From: Cornus controversa
Taxonomy: Eukaryota > Streptophyta > Magnoliopsida > Cornales > Cornaceae
DNA length: 64,000 bases
Assembly (NCBI GenBank): GCA_026545225.1
Contig: CM048845.1
Coordinates: forward strand, 107,458,533-107,522,532
Reading direction: 5' to 3'
Shown: one piece after another, positions 1 through 11,645 of the stretch
How the letters are laid out: every line of letters starts with the position of its first letter
Position numbering within the stretch: position 1 is the first letter of the stretch
Program-made: the position numbers and the translations under genes
Notes under the pieces: generated by a model
What the model was told of the DNA's origin: nothing
Databases searched by the model: none
The model's input: only the letters and a program-made list of their open reading frames with translations

Positions 1-661
1 ACCAATTCGCCTCTCAGGAATTTGGATCAATTCATAAAGGGTTGATGTCAATCTGGGAACTGGTTGTAAAATATTATCAAACCTATTGTTCCATAAAGCT
101 CTACTAAGAAAGTTGGGACTGAGGCTTGTTGGTTCCAGTTCTAGTCCTATGTATAAATCAAAATCTTTTGAATAGAAAGTCTGAAACATCTGCAGAACAT
201 GCTCTCTATCGTTGTAATTCTCTTGTCAAAACATGAGCTCATCAGGCACATTGAAGTAAATCTAAGACGGTAAGTTAGAAGAGGTATAGCCCCAAACTTA
301 TAGAATAAACATAGTGATAAAACAAAACATGATCATACATATTCACGAAAAAAATAATTGAAAAGAAGAATAAATTAGATGGGGCGGGAAGGGAGAAGAA
401 GAGATCATGCAGATTGAAGCTAGCACTGAAGTTAATACATTCAAATGGATGAACAGTTTGATGAATCCTAAAGAATTGGCCAAAAAGAAAAAAGGAAGCT
501 AGTTCTATCATTTAAGAAATCTGAAGTCATTTTATAAAGGGAGTATGGGGCTATTTGTTTTTAACGTTTCTATGTCGAATTTGTGCTGCTACCACTCAAT
601 ATGCACGGATTCTTTTAGCATTGGTACCACAACAAAATTCAAAAATGTTGATTAAACATAC
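1..661 (-). other. Probable intron 3 of the DCC-family gene; no exon seen
   Basis: Exon 3 of the DCC gene ends at 662 with a GTATGT donor, so this stretch should be intron. Neither strand shows the family's C-terminal part, which should follow in an exon beyond position 1. The sequence is AT-rich and otherwise featureless. Confidence 0.55.
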
Positions 662-1467
662 AGTTTTGTAGTCAAGGCCTTGATTCTCCTCTGGACTGTA
701 TTCATCTGAACTTATGTCAACAAACTTGATTGCTTCATAGCGCTCATTCCGCTCCCTTAACATGTTGACCTGGCAATATAATTATACAAACATTCACTTT
801 TTCAAATTCCACACCAATTCATGAATACCCAGATATAATAACTGTAAGTTAGAATCAAATTAGAAACTTAAAAAAAAAAAAGTAAGATGGCAAACCTCAC
901 GCATGCAAAGTGGGCAATCACCATCGTAAAGCATCTTAACCTTCCAATTTCGAGACGATTTTTCATCATCTTCTTTCTTGGGAGCTACAGCTTCCGCAGT
1001 TGGCTGATGTATTGCGCGAATTGAATATTTATATCCTGCATCAAGCAAACAAAAGATGCATTCGAATCAAATAGCCCCAACGCAAGGCAAAATTCATGTG
1101 ATTCTTTTGCCTACTGATCAAAAGCTAATTTGAAAAACATTGATAGCATAAAACCAAATACAGTTATCAAAACAACAAAAGAAGTACCAAATCAAAAAAA
1201 CCCATTTGGAATCAGAGTGAGTTATGTGGAGAAAAGATCGAAATAAAAAGAATCATGACCCATAAGTAACCTCAAATGAAAATTACATAGATGCATATAT
1301 ATACAACACACACATATACCAGTTTGGAAATGGGGGTCATACGAAACGGTTCTATGAAGAAGAGGGTGTGAAGAAGAGGCGTGATGTCTGGTTCTGAGAT
1401 AGCGAGGGATAGAGAGAAGAATTGGGTTTGCTTGTCTTCCAATTGAAGCTGCTCCTCTCAAAGCCAT
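662..1467 (-). CDS. DCC1: DCC-family (DUF393) thiol-disulfide oxidoreductase, 3' part outside the window
   Basis: Three exons are seen: 1320-1467 (ATG at 1467), 896-1035 and 662-769. They join in frame (148+140+108 nt, 132 codons) across GT-AG introns. Residues 1-49 are rich in Arg, Ser and His and lack acidic residues until about 44, which looks like a mitochondrial transit peptide. Residues about 83-96 hold the family signature DGDCPLCMREV, whose Cys90-x2-Cys93 is the thioredoxin-like redox pair. Exon 3 encodes NMLRERN and FVDISSDEYSPEENQGLDY, as in plant DCC proteins related to Arabidopsis At5g50100. The usual length is a little over 200 residues, so the C-terminal third is missing from the window. 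The family acts as thiol-disulfide oxidoreductases; substrate and location here are inferred. It is divergent from SDH7 and shares its promoter interval. No frame break is seen. The symbol is by similarity, and a paralogue is possible. Confidence 0.85.
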
Positions 1468-1825
1468 ACTGTTGAATGGGGAGGGGGAGAGAGAGAGTGT
1501 TTCTGTTATAAACGGTTCTGTATACGTGGCAGCACAATGTTCACCCAAATATTCTCGCCGAGAAGAATACACGCTGCACCTGATGTCTATCGTCTTCAAT
1601 GACCCCCTCACTCCTAACTCCTAAATAATATGGCGTAATGCTGGTATGGGCGGTCATCACAATTTACAAAGAAATTCGGGGTAAAATTAGAAATATAAAA
1701 AAGTATTAGGGTACTCTGAAAAAACAAAAACCCGACCTTGTTTTTTGGGCTTCATTTTTATTTATTTTCACCTAATACTCCATACTACCCAGAAGGTTCA
1801 GAGCATCTCTTCGCTAGCTCCAATA
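1468..1825. promoter_or_regulatory. Short divergent promoter between DCC and SDH7
   Basis: Only 358 bp separate the two start codons, so both 5' UTRs and core promoters must lie here. The DCC side carries a CT-rich leader (a GA run at 1484-1498 on the plus strand). The SDH7 side has a TGGGCT box at 1746. No clear TATA box is seen for either gene. Confidence 0.6.
1746..1751 (+). promoter_or_regulatory. Site II element (TGGGCT)
   Basis: TGGGCY boxes are known TCP-binding elements enriched upstream of plant genes for mitochondrial and ribosomal proteins. This one lies 75 bp before the SDH7 start codon. A six-base match alone is weak; position and gene class raise it. Confidence 0.4.
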
Positions 1826-1916
1826 ATGGCGTTCTTACTGAACAAATCTACCATTCTTTCTCATTTCCGGTCCCATCCCCAGGTACTGTTTTCTTTTTCT
1901 ATATATACATTTACGT

Positions 1917-1956
<40 letters not shown>

Positions 1957-4900
1957 TCAATTGATTCTTTCTGTATTTCTTATCTTTATCTCTATTTCTA
2001 TCTCTCTGAATTTGTATATGTGTATTGAGCTGCAGAAAGTGGAGGATTCACTTTCTCTGTCGCGTAGAGGGTTCCATGTTGAATTAGGGGCTCGAGAGAA
2101 GGCTGTGAGTACTCGCCTCTTTTGCCTTTTCTGATTTGGTTTTCTCTTTTTTCTTAGTACCAAATTAGTTAGTAATCGATTCACTTTGATCGTCTCTTCT
2201 CTTATGAATTATGTATGGTAGATCAACAAATTGATTGAAAAGATCTTAATTGAGACTTTTGCTAGTAATGGAAGGAATAGTTCTATTTTTAACGTATGAA
2301 TCTTATGTATACGTATTCTCGTCTTCTTTCTAATGTATCACTATCTGGACTTGGTATTTAGTTTGCTAATGGCGTTTGAAATGTATCCAAGTCACCGAAT
2401 TAAGGATGTCCTTGATTTTACGTTTTCTTATTAGTTACCCCAAATTTCCCCAATTCACCTCTCTCTTCTTTATTTTCTGCTCAAAATTACAGCCAAGCTA
2501 ATACATAATTAAATAGAAAGGAACATTTTTTTTTTTAATTTTTGTTTTTGTAAACACCTGTATATGATATTTGAATATTATCTCCAATTCTTGATGTCAT
2601 ATAATTCCTATGTTTGTTTGGTAATATCTTCTTCCAAGTTCCCTCCTTACCCATTAAATTGCAAGATATGCACTAGTTATCTTATGAGTACAACACAAAC
2701 ACCCATCTCAACTAGGACTTGGAAACTGCACCTTCCTCTTATGAGGTGGTTGAAGATACCACTCAAACTAGATAGCTTATGGTAAAAGATATGCGTTACA
2801 TCTTAGTTGTGCCTTCACTAGAGGGCCTGATCATTTCTATTAAAACAACATATAAGGAGCTTTTTGTGTGAAAGCATATATTCAAGTTGCTTCTTAATGG
2901 ATTTAATTTATTATTTGGCTACTGCTAGGAGTTCAATTCAAATTTTGATGATAATTTTCTGTCCTATTATATTTGCATGTGCTATCAAATAAGTAATAAT
3001 TTGTTCAAAATTATTGCATATCAATGACAGCTCCAGGAAAGAACTCTTTTAAGTGTTAGTTGGAAACTTGTGGAGTGTTAGGTCAGAAAGATTCTTGGAT
3101 AGATTTAGTAGGGAAGTGTTAAAATTTCACAATGGATTTTATATGTGTGTGTATTTTGTCTAGGTAAATACTCTCTCTCTCTCACACACACACACATCCT
3201 GCAAAATGTAAATGGCGACTATGGGGCTCAAACCCTCACCTCCCCTTTGAGGAGGAGAGTTTCTACCACTTGGGCCCATGACCCGTTAATGGATTTTATA
3301 TATTTTGTTGTAATGTATTTATGCTTTTTTTTCTTAACCTTCTTTTTTTTTTTTGGGGGGGGGGGGGGGGGATTGTTGGGTTATGATGCATTCACAAGCT
3401 TAAAACCATGATTTTTGGTGCACTATGAATAACTCCTTTATCTTATATATTGGCGTCATAATGTCATTGTCAAACATTTTCTTCTCTACATTCTTAAATA
3501 AGATAGTTTACTTCATGACTGAATTATATCATTGATTAGCTATACACTCTTGAACCTTCTTTGGAGTCATATCAGGTTTGAAGCCCTTATTTTAACCATG
3601 CCTTGGTCTTCTTAAATTATTTTGCATGGTTTTTCCTCTATTTACTTTTGAAAGTATTTCTTCTCATTTTCGGTGATCACATACTCTGCATTTAGACTAT
3701 TAAATTTTCTTTCTTGTCTAGTTGTCTTCACTTGAGTCTAATTCATTTTGAGTGAACCTAAAATTTTTAATTTCACAGCTTTCTGAACATCCTCTTCTAG
3801 CATATTTATATCCTTCTGAAAGATTTTTATTACCGAGTATCAAATTTGTCCCTCTTAGTCGGCTAAATGCATAAGAGACTAATGTACTAATGTAGTTCCT
3901 CATATTAGAACATGCCTCCTATTATGGTAATATAGACTCTCCTTAGCTGGGTAATTGTGCAAGGTTACTCATTTGCATGAGGTTAAATTGTATAGCCAAC
4001 TGGTGTTGACCAAGAAAAATACCTATCTCTTGCTATCAATTGGTCTCCTAGGGATTTGGCTTCAATCTGTAGAGTCTTGACCTCAGGTTGACGGTTGTAA
4101 ATATTCACAAACTTCCATGCATCCTAATTTAATGGACAAGGCCGAAACCAAACAGATTGGGTTAAGGCTTGCTGGTTCAAACCTTGTTCATTCTTTCACA
4201 TATTTTTATATCTCTCATGGCCTTTTCTTTTTATGCACATTTAGGTCTCTCTATGCTGATTGCCATTTGATTTTCATTGTTTCACTGAGTTCTTTTTCTT
4301 GGTTTTTCACCTTTGACACTCTTCAAGTATGCATGATTACTATTTTAGTTGAATCAACCAGGTTTCCTTTTCCCTGGCCAAAAAAATAATCATTTTTTTC
4401 ACATGGCAGTAGTTTCTCTGTCCGAATTTAGCGTTCTTTCCTCAGTTTAAAGCTAAGTCACATAATTTTTCTAAATGGGTGCCGCTCTCGCATTCCACGC
4501 ATGCTCTGCGTGCGCTCTCTCTGTATGACATAGAATTTTCCGCTTTCGCGCTCCCGCAGTTGCTCTTGCTCCCGCTTTGTGTGACTTTGGTCTAATGTAT
4601 CTCATGAAACTTACTTTTGATAGCATCTATATAGTTGTGTACAAAATTTTTAATCTAACACATTTGTGGGGATGGATTGGCTTCAACTTGTCGATCATGT
4701 GAGTATGGTACAAGTACAACCCCAAGTTGCATATTCATCTTCTTGGGAGCGTGCAGATGTTTGGCACTGCTGTGGGTCCCTTCACTTGTTGCTTAAAATC
4801 TTGGCAATCGTACACAAGAGGCTTGAATTTAGGGTATAAGGCTAAATAAGCGAGCCTCTTAGCCTTCAACATTTTTTTGCACAAAGTGGCTCTGGATTTG

Positions 4901-7879
4901 TTAAGAGAATCAACACTATTTCAACCTAGTGATATTTTAAGATAACTACCCACACACATCTTGTTCCTGTGCTAAGTTTATTGCTCTGATTACTTAGGTC
5001 ATGTTCCCTTAAGTAACTTTGGCAAATACCTTAAAGCAGTTCATTCATCTCTCCTTTTTCAGTGTATGACTTAAATATCTGTGTGACACTTTTGTACGAA
5101 GCTATATATTTTTAGTATATTCTGTTATGTCAATGAAGTGTGATAGATTAAAATTTAATTAAGGAAGTTATTTGACTTTTAGGCATTTGGATTTGTGCCT
5201 GTGAATTGTATCCTTGTCGGTCTCTGATTTTATTTTTTGTTCTACATCCTCTTAAAATAAGTTCATTACTTGCAGCTCTTGGCAGAGGACCCAGCACTAA
5301 AGCGGTTCAAATCACATAAAAGAAGTGTGTGGAGACTTAAAAGAATGGGAGACGTGCTCACAATTGTTGTTGTTGCTGGTATACTAATCTGTTCATTATA
5401 AGTTGAATTTGGGTCGAGAATCTTAAAACTACTAACTCATCCATTGGAACTGATAGTTGAAGTCTCGCTATCAAGTCATTATATGGTCTCTTAAAAGTTA
5501 AAGCTAATATAAACAACACTTCTTTTGGTTGTGGATATAACTTGGATGATTTCATCTCTCTCAAACTGTCATGGAGCATCATTCGGGCCAGTGAAGTCAA
5601 GGATGAAACATCCTCACTGTGCTGTAACTTACTTTTGGGTTAAACAAAAATTGATTTCCTAATTAGGAAATAAAGAAGGAGAGAACAAAGGAAACAGAAG
5701 ACATAGGCGGAGGAAATATAAGAGAAGAGAATAAATATGTTCAGGAGAATTTCAATAAAGGAGAGAAGAGAACTAGAATAGAGAATAGTAGATGAGAGAG
5801 AGAGAGAGAGAGCAATAAATCTTTCAATTAATTTTTTTTTATGTTTTGAAAGCTGTCCTCATTTTACACCCTTAAGTCCTATTTATAGGCTTTAGAAAAA
5901 CTTCAAAAAATAAGAAACCACAATAAGATTCTCCTAATATCACAAAATCTAATAAAAATTGACAAACTCCCATGCCATAGTTTTTGTGTCCTATGTAAGA
6001 TAAGGCAAGTTAACTGCTATTGTTTGTGAAAACTTGACTTGAATCTTGTGATTTTAAAGATTTAAATAATAATTTTACATATGTTGATCTCTAATATTCT
6101 TTTACTCTGAAATCATCTTTAGAGATCGTTTTGTCCCATGGCTTTGCATTTCCACCATAACAATCAAAAGTTGAGGTAAATAAGCAAATATCTTGAAGTG
6201 AATTATCCAATGTGTCTCCCGCTTACGTGGGTGCTATAAGGGGAAGATTAGAGACGGCCCTAAGCTTTGGCATTTTTCGCACAAAGTGACTACTCTGAGC
6301 TCGAACCAATATTCCCACCCTCGTCAGTTTGACCTTTTACCATTGCACCATGCAATAACCGCTAAGCGCTGGATAAAAACATATACATGAAACTCTATTT
6401 AGGTTTTAACAATAATTCCTTTAAACAATTGGTAGGCACTTCGATCCCCTGGAAAGAATTGGTCTGGTACCAAAATTTTGCAACTTGCTCTATTGTTCTC
6501 CAAATAAGAGAATATATTCTCTTTAGGACATAAAGGTAGAAGAGCGAATGGAAGGGTGGAAAAGAGGGGGAGGAGTATTCGAAGAAATAGAGGGAGATAA
6601 GTAAATACTAGAGATTAAAAAAAAAGGGTGGACAAGAGGGGGAGGAGTATTCAAAGAAATAGAGGGAGATAAGTAAATACTAGAGACTAAAAAAAAAAAA
6701 GGAGGATGACCGGGGGGGGGGGGGGGCGGCGGGGCGGAGTGTGTGTTTATAACGGAAGAGAGTAGAATAGGTAGGGAGATACTGAAGGCAAGGAAAAAGA
6801 GTGGATACTACTTAGAAGAGTTCCCAGAATCTTCTATCATCACAAAATCTACTAAAAGAGATAACAAACTCCCATACTGTGATCTCCGTGGGTCGCACAT
6901 CGAACAGGGCATATGACACTTCCAGCACAGAATATGGTGGTAATTCTATACTCCCAGAACAAGGTCTTGAAGTTTAACAAATTTTCCAAATTAGAGATTA
7001 CAAAATGTTTTATAGTTATTTGTCTATGTCCAATTTTTAATGTTGTCACGGCTCAAACATTTTCTGTATGAACTTTTCAATTTCTTGACAGAAGTTGTAG
7101 TTTCAACTTTCAAATATTTATTTAACCTTCAGTCAGGATGCCAAAAACAAGAAGCCTAAACATTGTTATCAGTTATCCACTAGTTATTTGTGATTGAGGT
7201 GTCTTGAATTTATTGAATAGTATCTTAGCTGTAAGCCTGTAACAGGGGCATGGATCTCGATTATTCTTATGACTGCACAACTAATTATATTTCTTGAAAG
7301 TGTTGCATTATGCCTTCTTGCAGTGGTCTAAAGCTGCTGAATAGCCAATTTTCTCTTTGTAGCATGATCCCTTGTGTTAGCCTGTGGTGTGACAATAACA
7401 CCACCATTCTTGCCTACAAAACTAGTTAAATTAATAACAAGAACAGTATTCATCTACAACATCAAGATCTTAACTATGCTACAAGGGTGGTCACTATAAA
7501 TTCACCTCTCCACTCAATCCAATATCATTTAATCTGTTAAAAATCTTAGAATATCATATCTTCCATCAGTCTATCCTATATCTCTTGTGGCCTTCTCTTT
7601 GTAGCAACTTGATCATGAATCTTATCACTCAACTGCAAGAGGGCTATTTTCTTCTTTGGTTGAGGGACCAACTTGTAGTTGTGATTGGAGTGTGATATGC
7701 TTTAGCTGACTATAAGATATTGGCTTTGAATCTTGCTTTGCTTGTTACCATTTCAAAGTCTTATGAGGGTGTTTTGATTATTGTTACTGTTTTCATTATT
7801 TTCAGGGTGTTGCTATGAGATTTATGTCAAAGCAGTAATGCGTGAAGAAGCTCGAAAGCAGGCAGACGGAACTACATAA
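1826..7879 (+). CDS. SDH7: Succinate dehydrogenase subunit 7, mitochondrial
   Basis: Four exons: 1826-1882, 2036-2104, 5276-5378 and 7806-7879 (TAA at 7877). They total 303 nt and encode 100 residues with GT-AG borders and clean phases. The protein starts [14 protein letters not shown], has a basic presequence with [10 protein letters not shown] (about 26-35), a basic stretch [15 protein letters not shown] (51-65), one hydrophobic segment at about 67-87 ([18 protein letters not shown]) and a charged tail. This matches the small plant-specific SDH7 subunit of complex II (Arabidopsis At3g47833/At5g62575), which associates with the inner-membrane succinate:ubiquinone oxidoreductase. Its molecular job is not well known. 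The upstream in-frame ATG at 1745 was rejected because family proteins start at MAFLL. Introns 2 (3.2 kb) and 3 (2.4 kb) hold SINEs and repeats. A poly(A) signal follows at 8043. Confidence 0.85.
1920..1954. repeat. (TA)n microsatellite in SDH7 intron 1
   Basis: About 17 uninterrupted TA units lie 38 bp after the intron 1 donor and are likely polymorphic. Confidence 0.9.
3145..3287 (-). mobile_element. tRNA-derived SINE with a perfect 14-bp target-site duplication
   Basis: The insert is flanked by the direct repeat AATGGATTTTATAT at 3131-3144 and 3288-3301. Read on the minus strand, the 5' part has a Pol III A-box-like GGCCCAAGTGG and a B-box-like GGGTTTGAGCCCC, and the 3' end is a simple-sequence tail (AC/TC repeats on the plus strand). 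It lies in SDH7 intron 2, antisense to the gene. Confidence 0.8.
3355..3371 (+). repeat. Poly-G run
   Basis: Seventeen Gs follow a T run in SDH7 intron 2. Similar G or C runs recur at 6712, 34981, 35326, 45554 and 50472. Run lengths may be affected by assembly. Confidence 0.8.
6211..6362 (-). mobile_element. SINE-like remnant in SDH7 intron 3
   Basis: On the minus strand, TGGTGCAATGG resembles a Pol III A box and GGTTCGAGCTC a B box. They are followed by a body ending near a sequence rich in GCGGGAG, a common 3' portion of plant SINEs. I found no target duplication, so the ends are approximate. Confidence 0.5.
6554..6726 (+). repeat. 72-bp tandem duplication followed by a G run
   Basis: The block starting GGGTGGA at 6554 recurs at 6626 with few changes and ends in A runs. 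A 15-G tract follows at 6712-6726. It lies in SDH7 intron 3 beside GA-rich sequence resembling that at 5680-5990, so both may be pieces of one old repeat. Confidence 0.75.
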
Positions 7880-8042
7880 TGAATCTTTGGTTTCTCTGGG
7901 TTTTGTTCTTATTCGGTTGGTAGCACCATTAGGCCTTCTATGATGTTATGCGTCAATGAAATAAGCAAGACAAACTTGTCAACCTCAGGTGCTTAAACCT
8001 CCAAAACATCACCAAGTTGACTTGTCATAGATTTTAATTTTC

Positions 8043-8048
8043 AATAAA
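8043..8048 (+). terminator. Poly(A) signal of SDH7
   Basis: AATAAA lies 164 bp after the SDH7 stop codon, followed by TG-rich sequence. This is the best placed candidate for the 3' end. Confidence 0.5.
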
Positions 8049-8574
8049 TGCTGTTCTATTAATGTTGTGCAATGATTTTGATGAATTTAATGAATGTAAC
8101 GTTTATGCATCTATTTTGAAATTTATATCAGTTCATATGGAAATAGACATTTTGATGAATTGATTACAAGGGACTTACAGTGATTCCAGACTGTATCATG
8201 TGACTAAGTAGTGGCCAGTCAATGGTCTGAGAATGAGACAGGTGGTAAGTCATTTTGCTGTTATTCGACCACAGTGATCTGAATGTAATGAGAAGTTAGG
8301 TGGGATATTACAACCAGATCTCATTGAATGTTGTTCAAGTATCATCAAGTGAAATTTATTCCATATCAAGGGTTCTCTATAAATTGATTTTGTTCATTCT
8401 TGATATAAATTGATCAAATAAAGTTTAGTAGTGACAGTTTTTTTTTTTATGATCTGCATTCATTTGTTCTTTCTTTTCAAATTTTCAGATTAATGTTCCT
8501 TGTGATTGATAGTCCAATGAATTGACTGTTTTCATTGGGTTGTCGAAATGTTGGACGAAAGCAAAAAGCTAATA

Positions 8575-8577
<3 letters not shown>

Positions 8578-8616
<39 letters not shown>

Positions 8617-8744
8617 ATAATGAAAGAACAAAGAAGAAAATGGAGAGGTAGTGAGCTTTTAGTAATCACTACTTGAGAGTACAATAATGAAAGAACAAAG
8701 AAGAAAATGGAGAGGTAGTGAGCTTTTAGCAATCACTACTTTTT
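8578..8744 (+). repeat. (GA)n microsatellite and 67-bp tandem duplication
   Basis: A GA run at 8578-8612 leads into a 67-bp unit (AGTACAATAATGAAAGAAC...) that starts at 8611 and repeats at 8678 with one visible difference. The near identity suggests a young duplication. Confidence 0.85.
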
Positions 8745-9074
8745 AATTCCACAACTTTGTATGTGAATAAGCTGAACATGTGAAGCCAAGAACGAGTCAG
8801 ATCCACTTTAGAATTTAGACATGTGAGCCCCTCTAGTCGTCCCATTATAACACAGTAGCATTTATTGAAATGACACTAATTTATGCTTAAAGAATTAATA
8901 ATATCAAAGGCAAGCGTCTGAGAACATGAATACATTGGCGATTGTGTGCCCACACTAAAAATAGAAAATTATAAAAGTCAGAAATGTTGTTCTCAGGACT
9001 CACGGAACGTGTTTCATTGGTATTTCAAGTCACATAAAATTTACTGTTTTTGCGCTTCTCCTATGTGTGATTTA

Positions 9075-9355
9075 ATGGTGTGTTTGGTTTACAACATTGA
9101 AGTGAGAATGGAATGAGAATGAAATAGAATAGTCATTCTCATTCTATTGTTTGGTTCCAAGCATAAAATAATGCAGGAATAAAATGATGATCACATTATT
9201 TTTGGTAACTAAATTTTATTTTTTAATGTTTATTGAGAATGGAATGACCATTCCATAGGTTGAATAGTGGAATAAATTTTTATTATTTTTCATTCCAGAA
9301 GAATGACGTGGAATGATCATTTCTACTTTAAATTTTCTTATCAAACAAAGATAGA
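9075..9355. mobile_element. Possible Tourist-like MITE
   Basis: The left end GGTGTGTTTGGTTTAC resembles Tourist terminal repeats and is partly mirrored by ATCAAACAAAGAT near 9352. The interior holds many GAATGG/CATTCC repeats able to fold. Terminal identity is modest and the target duplication is unclear. Confidence 0.4.
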
Positions 9356-9393
9356 AGATAAAATATTCAAATCCCTCTTAGATAGGTAAAATT

Positions 9394-9465
9394 AGCACTG
9401 GTCGAGTGGTACTTGGGTTCGACTCTCCCTCATGTGAGGGAGCTCATTGTTAGATAAAAAAAAAG
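9394..9465 (+). mobile_element. Very short SINE with an 11-bp target duplication
   Basis: A 72-bp insert flanked by TAGGTAAAATT at 9383-9393 and 9466-9476 (perfect copies). It holds TGGTCGAGTGG (A box) almost directly followed by GGTTCGACTCT (B box) and ends in a nine-A tail plus G. The tRNA-like boxes are closer together than in a tRNA. Confidence 0.8.
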
Positions 9466-9476
9466 TAGGTAAAATT

Positions 9477-11480
9477 TTCATCCCTCTAATTTGAAAATAG
9501 CATTTTTTTACAACTTATTGCATTGAAGTTTTGATAATACATTGTTACCGGATTGAACTAATAAACAATATCCTCAAAATTATTTATTTTTGTCAATAAT
9601 AACTTTTTCTTTCTTATTACTCTTATTACACAATATAATTAATTAGAACAACTCAGCACAGCACTTGTTAGTAACTTGTTTGTGTATATTTTGTAATAGA
9701 CTAACCCTCCCTTCATTCATTTTTGAAATTTGAAATCGATATCTTGAAAAATTAGTGTTTATCCTATCATAGTAATGACACAATTGTATTATACAATTAA
9801 TTAGTGGAGTTAATAGTATATTTAACCTTAAGACATATTTGTCTGCTAATGAGCACTTAAAAAGGAAGGTCATTGTTGTCAAACTCCTATATTATAGTGT
9901 CCAAGGACTCCTTGTCAGTAGTAGATAAACTCTCTATTCCCGTCGGAATTTCTCTCACTTTCCTTGTACAGTATGAAAAAAGAAGAGTTGTGATGAACAT
10001 GTCATTAATATGGAAAATGATAAAAGGTCTCGATCCATTTTTATAAACCAGTAATGTAGCAATAGTTGAACTAAAAAAAAAAATTCGCATATATCAATCT
10101 CACTTACAAAGTTACAATTCTGATAGATCTAGAATAAGTGTATCGGATCGGGCGCTTACTTTTTATTCAAAAATTTAAACTATTAGTATTAGATAGTGTT
10201 ACATATCCACCAATTTATATTCAATTATTTTTTCATCCGAATCCGATATGAGACATGACCCTCTAACAGTAAGCCACTAATAAAAACCCATCATTTTATG
10301 AAAAGTGTCCCACCTATTTATAAAAATTGTGAATTTTTATTTATTGAACAATTAGATATTTATTTGACGTAGATAGGAGTATATTTTTTGGAAAAAACAG
10401 GAAGTAAAATAGGGATTTGGATTGTTATTATTCACTCTCTCAAAATAGATACTTTATTTTCTTTTCGAGATGTTTCAAATTCAGTGCACATTTGTATTAT
10501 CCACACAGACATGTGTTTAAAATATAACAAATTAAAAACAATGTAAATTTTCTGAATTAATTTTGAAATTCGGAAGAGAAACATGCATCAAATTATGCCC
10601 GCTTCAAAATTTGAAAAATTCAGGAAGTAATATTTGCTCCAAGTCTTTCACACATATTGGATACTTGTTTTATTTTTATTTATTTATTTTTAAAAAAATT
10701 AATGGATACTTTCAATTCAAATCGAACACACAATGACCAAATTTCAAACCAATTTATAAGAGAGAGAGAGGGGCCAAAATTAGAACGACCTTTTTAAAAA
10801 TAGTATAAAACAAAAAGAGTTGAGTGGAACTGTGCAAGTGCTTTTTAAATTTTTTTGTTGAAGATGATAATGATAGAGTTGAGTATGAGCTGTACAACAT
10901 CTCTTTCCGAAATTCATATTGACAAAAGAAATTCAAAAAAAAACCATACGTCATCATGGCTGATCATACGAACCCCCCAAACAGAAATCTAATTATTTAC
11001 ACACACAATATTTACCCAGAACACACTATTCACCAACCCACTCTCTCTACCAGCGCGTTCCATTCACTCAACCGTAGTCCCACAAATCATACCCATCTAA
11101 GTCGCTTTATTGACCGTTGATTGTCTTTGCATTCAACAGTCTATGCCATGTTTTACCGTCACGCGCTCAAGTGAGAGTGGAATATAATCCCCACTACGTG
11201 AAAGCCGCGATATGTTCGATCCGAGCAATGATATAGTGGTAGTGGTACTTCTTGGTCGAATTACTATAAATTCTAAATTGAACTTTACTCGACGCGTGTA
11301 TTTCAATGGGAGTATTATTGTACTTTGACATGAAGTTTTTGGTATGACGAAAGCATGTCAGAGTCGAAATTACCATATTGTCCCAGACGTGGACAGCTAA
11401 CATTTGTTATTATTTGTCAAAAGACAGACCAATAATTTAACAGATGGTAACGCCTGAGTCCTGACTGTTTGAGACTTTGA
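9477..11480. other. Intergenic, AT-rich; upstream region of WLIM2
   Basis: No gene is recognised. About 10130-10300 resembles a decayed LTR tail. The last few hundred bases before WLIM2 should contain its promoter, but no single TATA box stands out. Confidence 0.5.
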
Positions 11481-11556
11481 GCTGTAAAAGTTGGATTTAG
11501 AGAGAGAGTCTTCTCAAAATCAAGAAAATTTCCGAGTTTCTTCTTCTTCTTCTTCA

Positions 11557-11636
11557 GTGATTGGAAATTTCTGGTGTCTTTTGTGGTTTTGGAAGTGTGA
11601 TTGGAAATTTTTGGAGTCTTTTGTGGTTTTGGAAGA
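11557..11636 (+). repeat. 40-bp tandem duplication in the WLIM2 5' leader
   Basis: GTGATTGGAAATTT starts two adjacent 40-bp units (11557 and 11597) that differ at a few bases, ending just before the ATG at 11646. A CTT-rich pyrimidine tract precedes them, as in many plant 5' UTRs. Confidence 0.8.
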
Positions 11637-11645
11637 TCTGTGTAG

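Noticed and set aside
1745-1825. Upstream in-frame ATG extending SDH7 by 27 residues
   Set aside because: The extension is not seen in the family; MAFLL at 1826 fits the known N-terminus.
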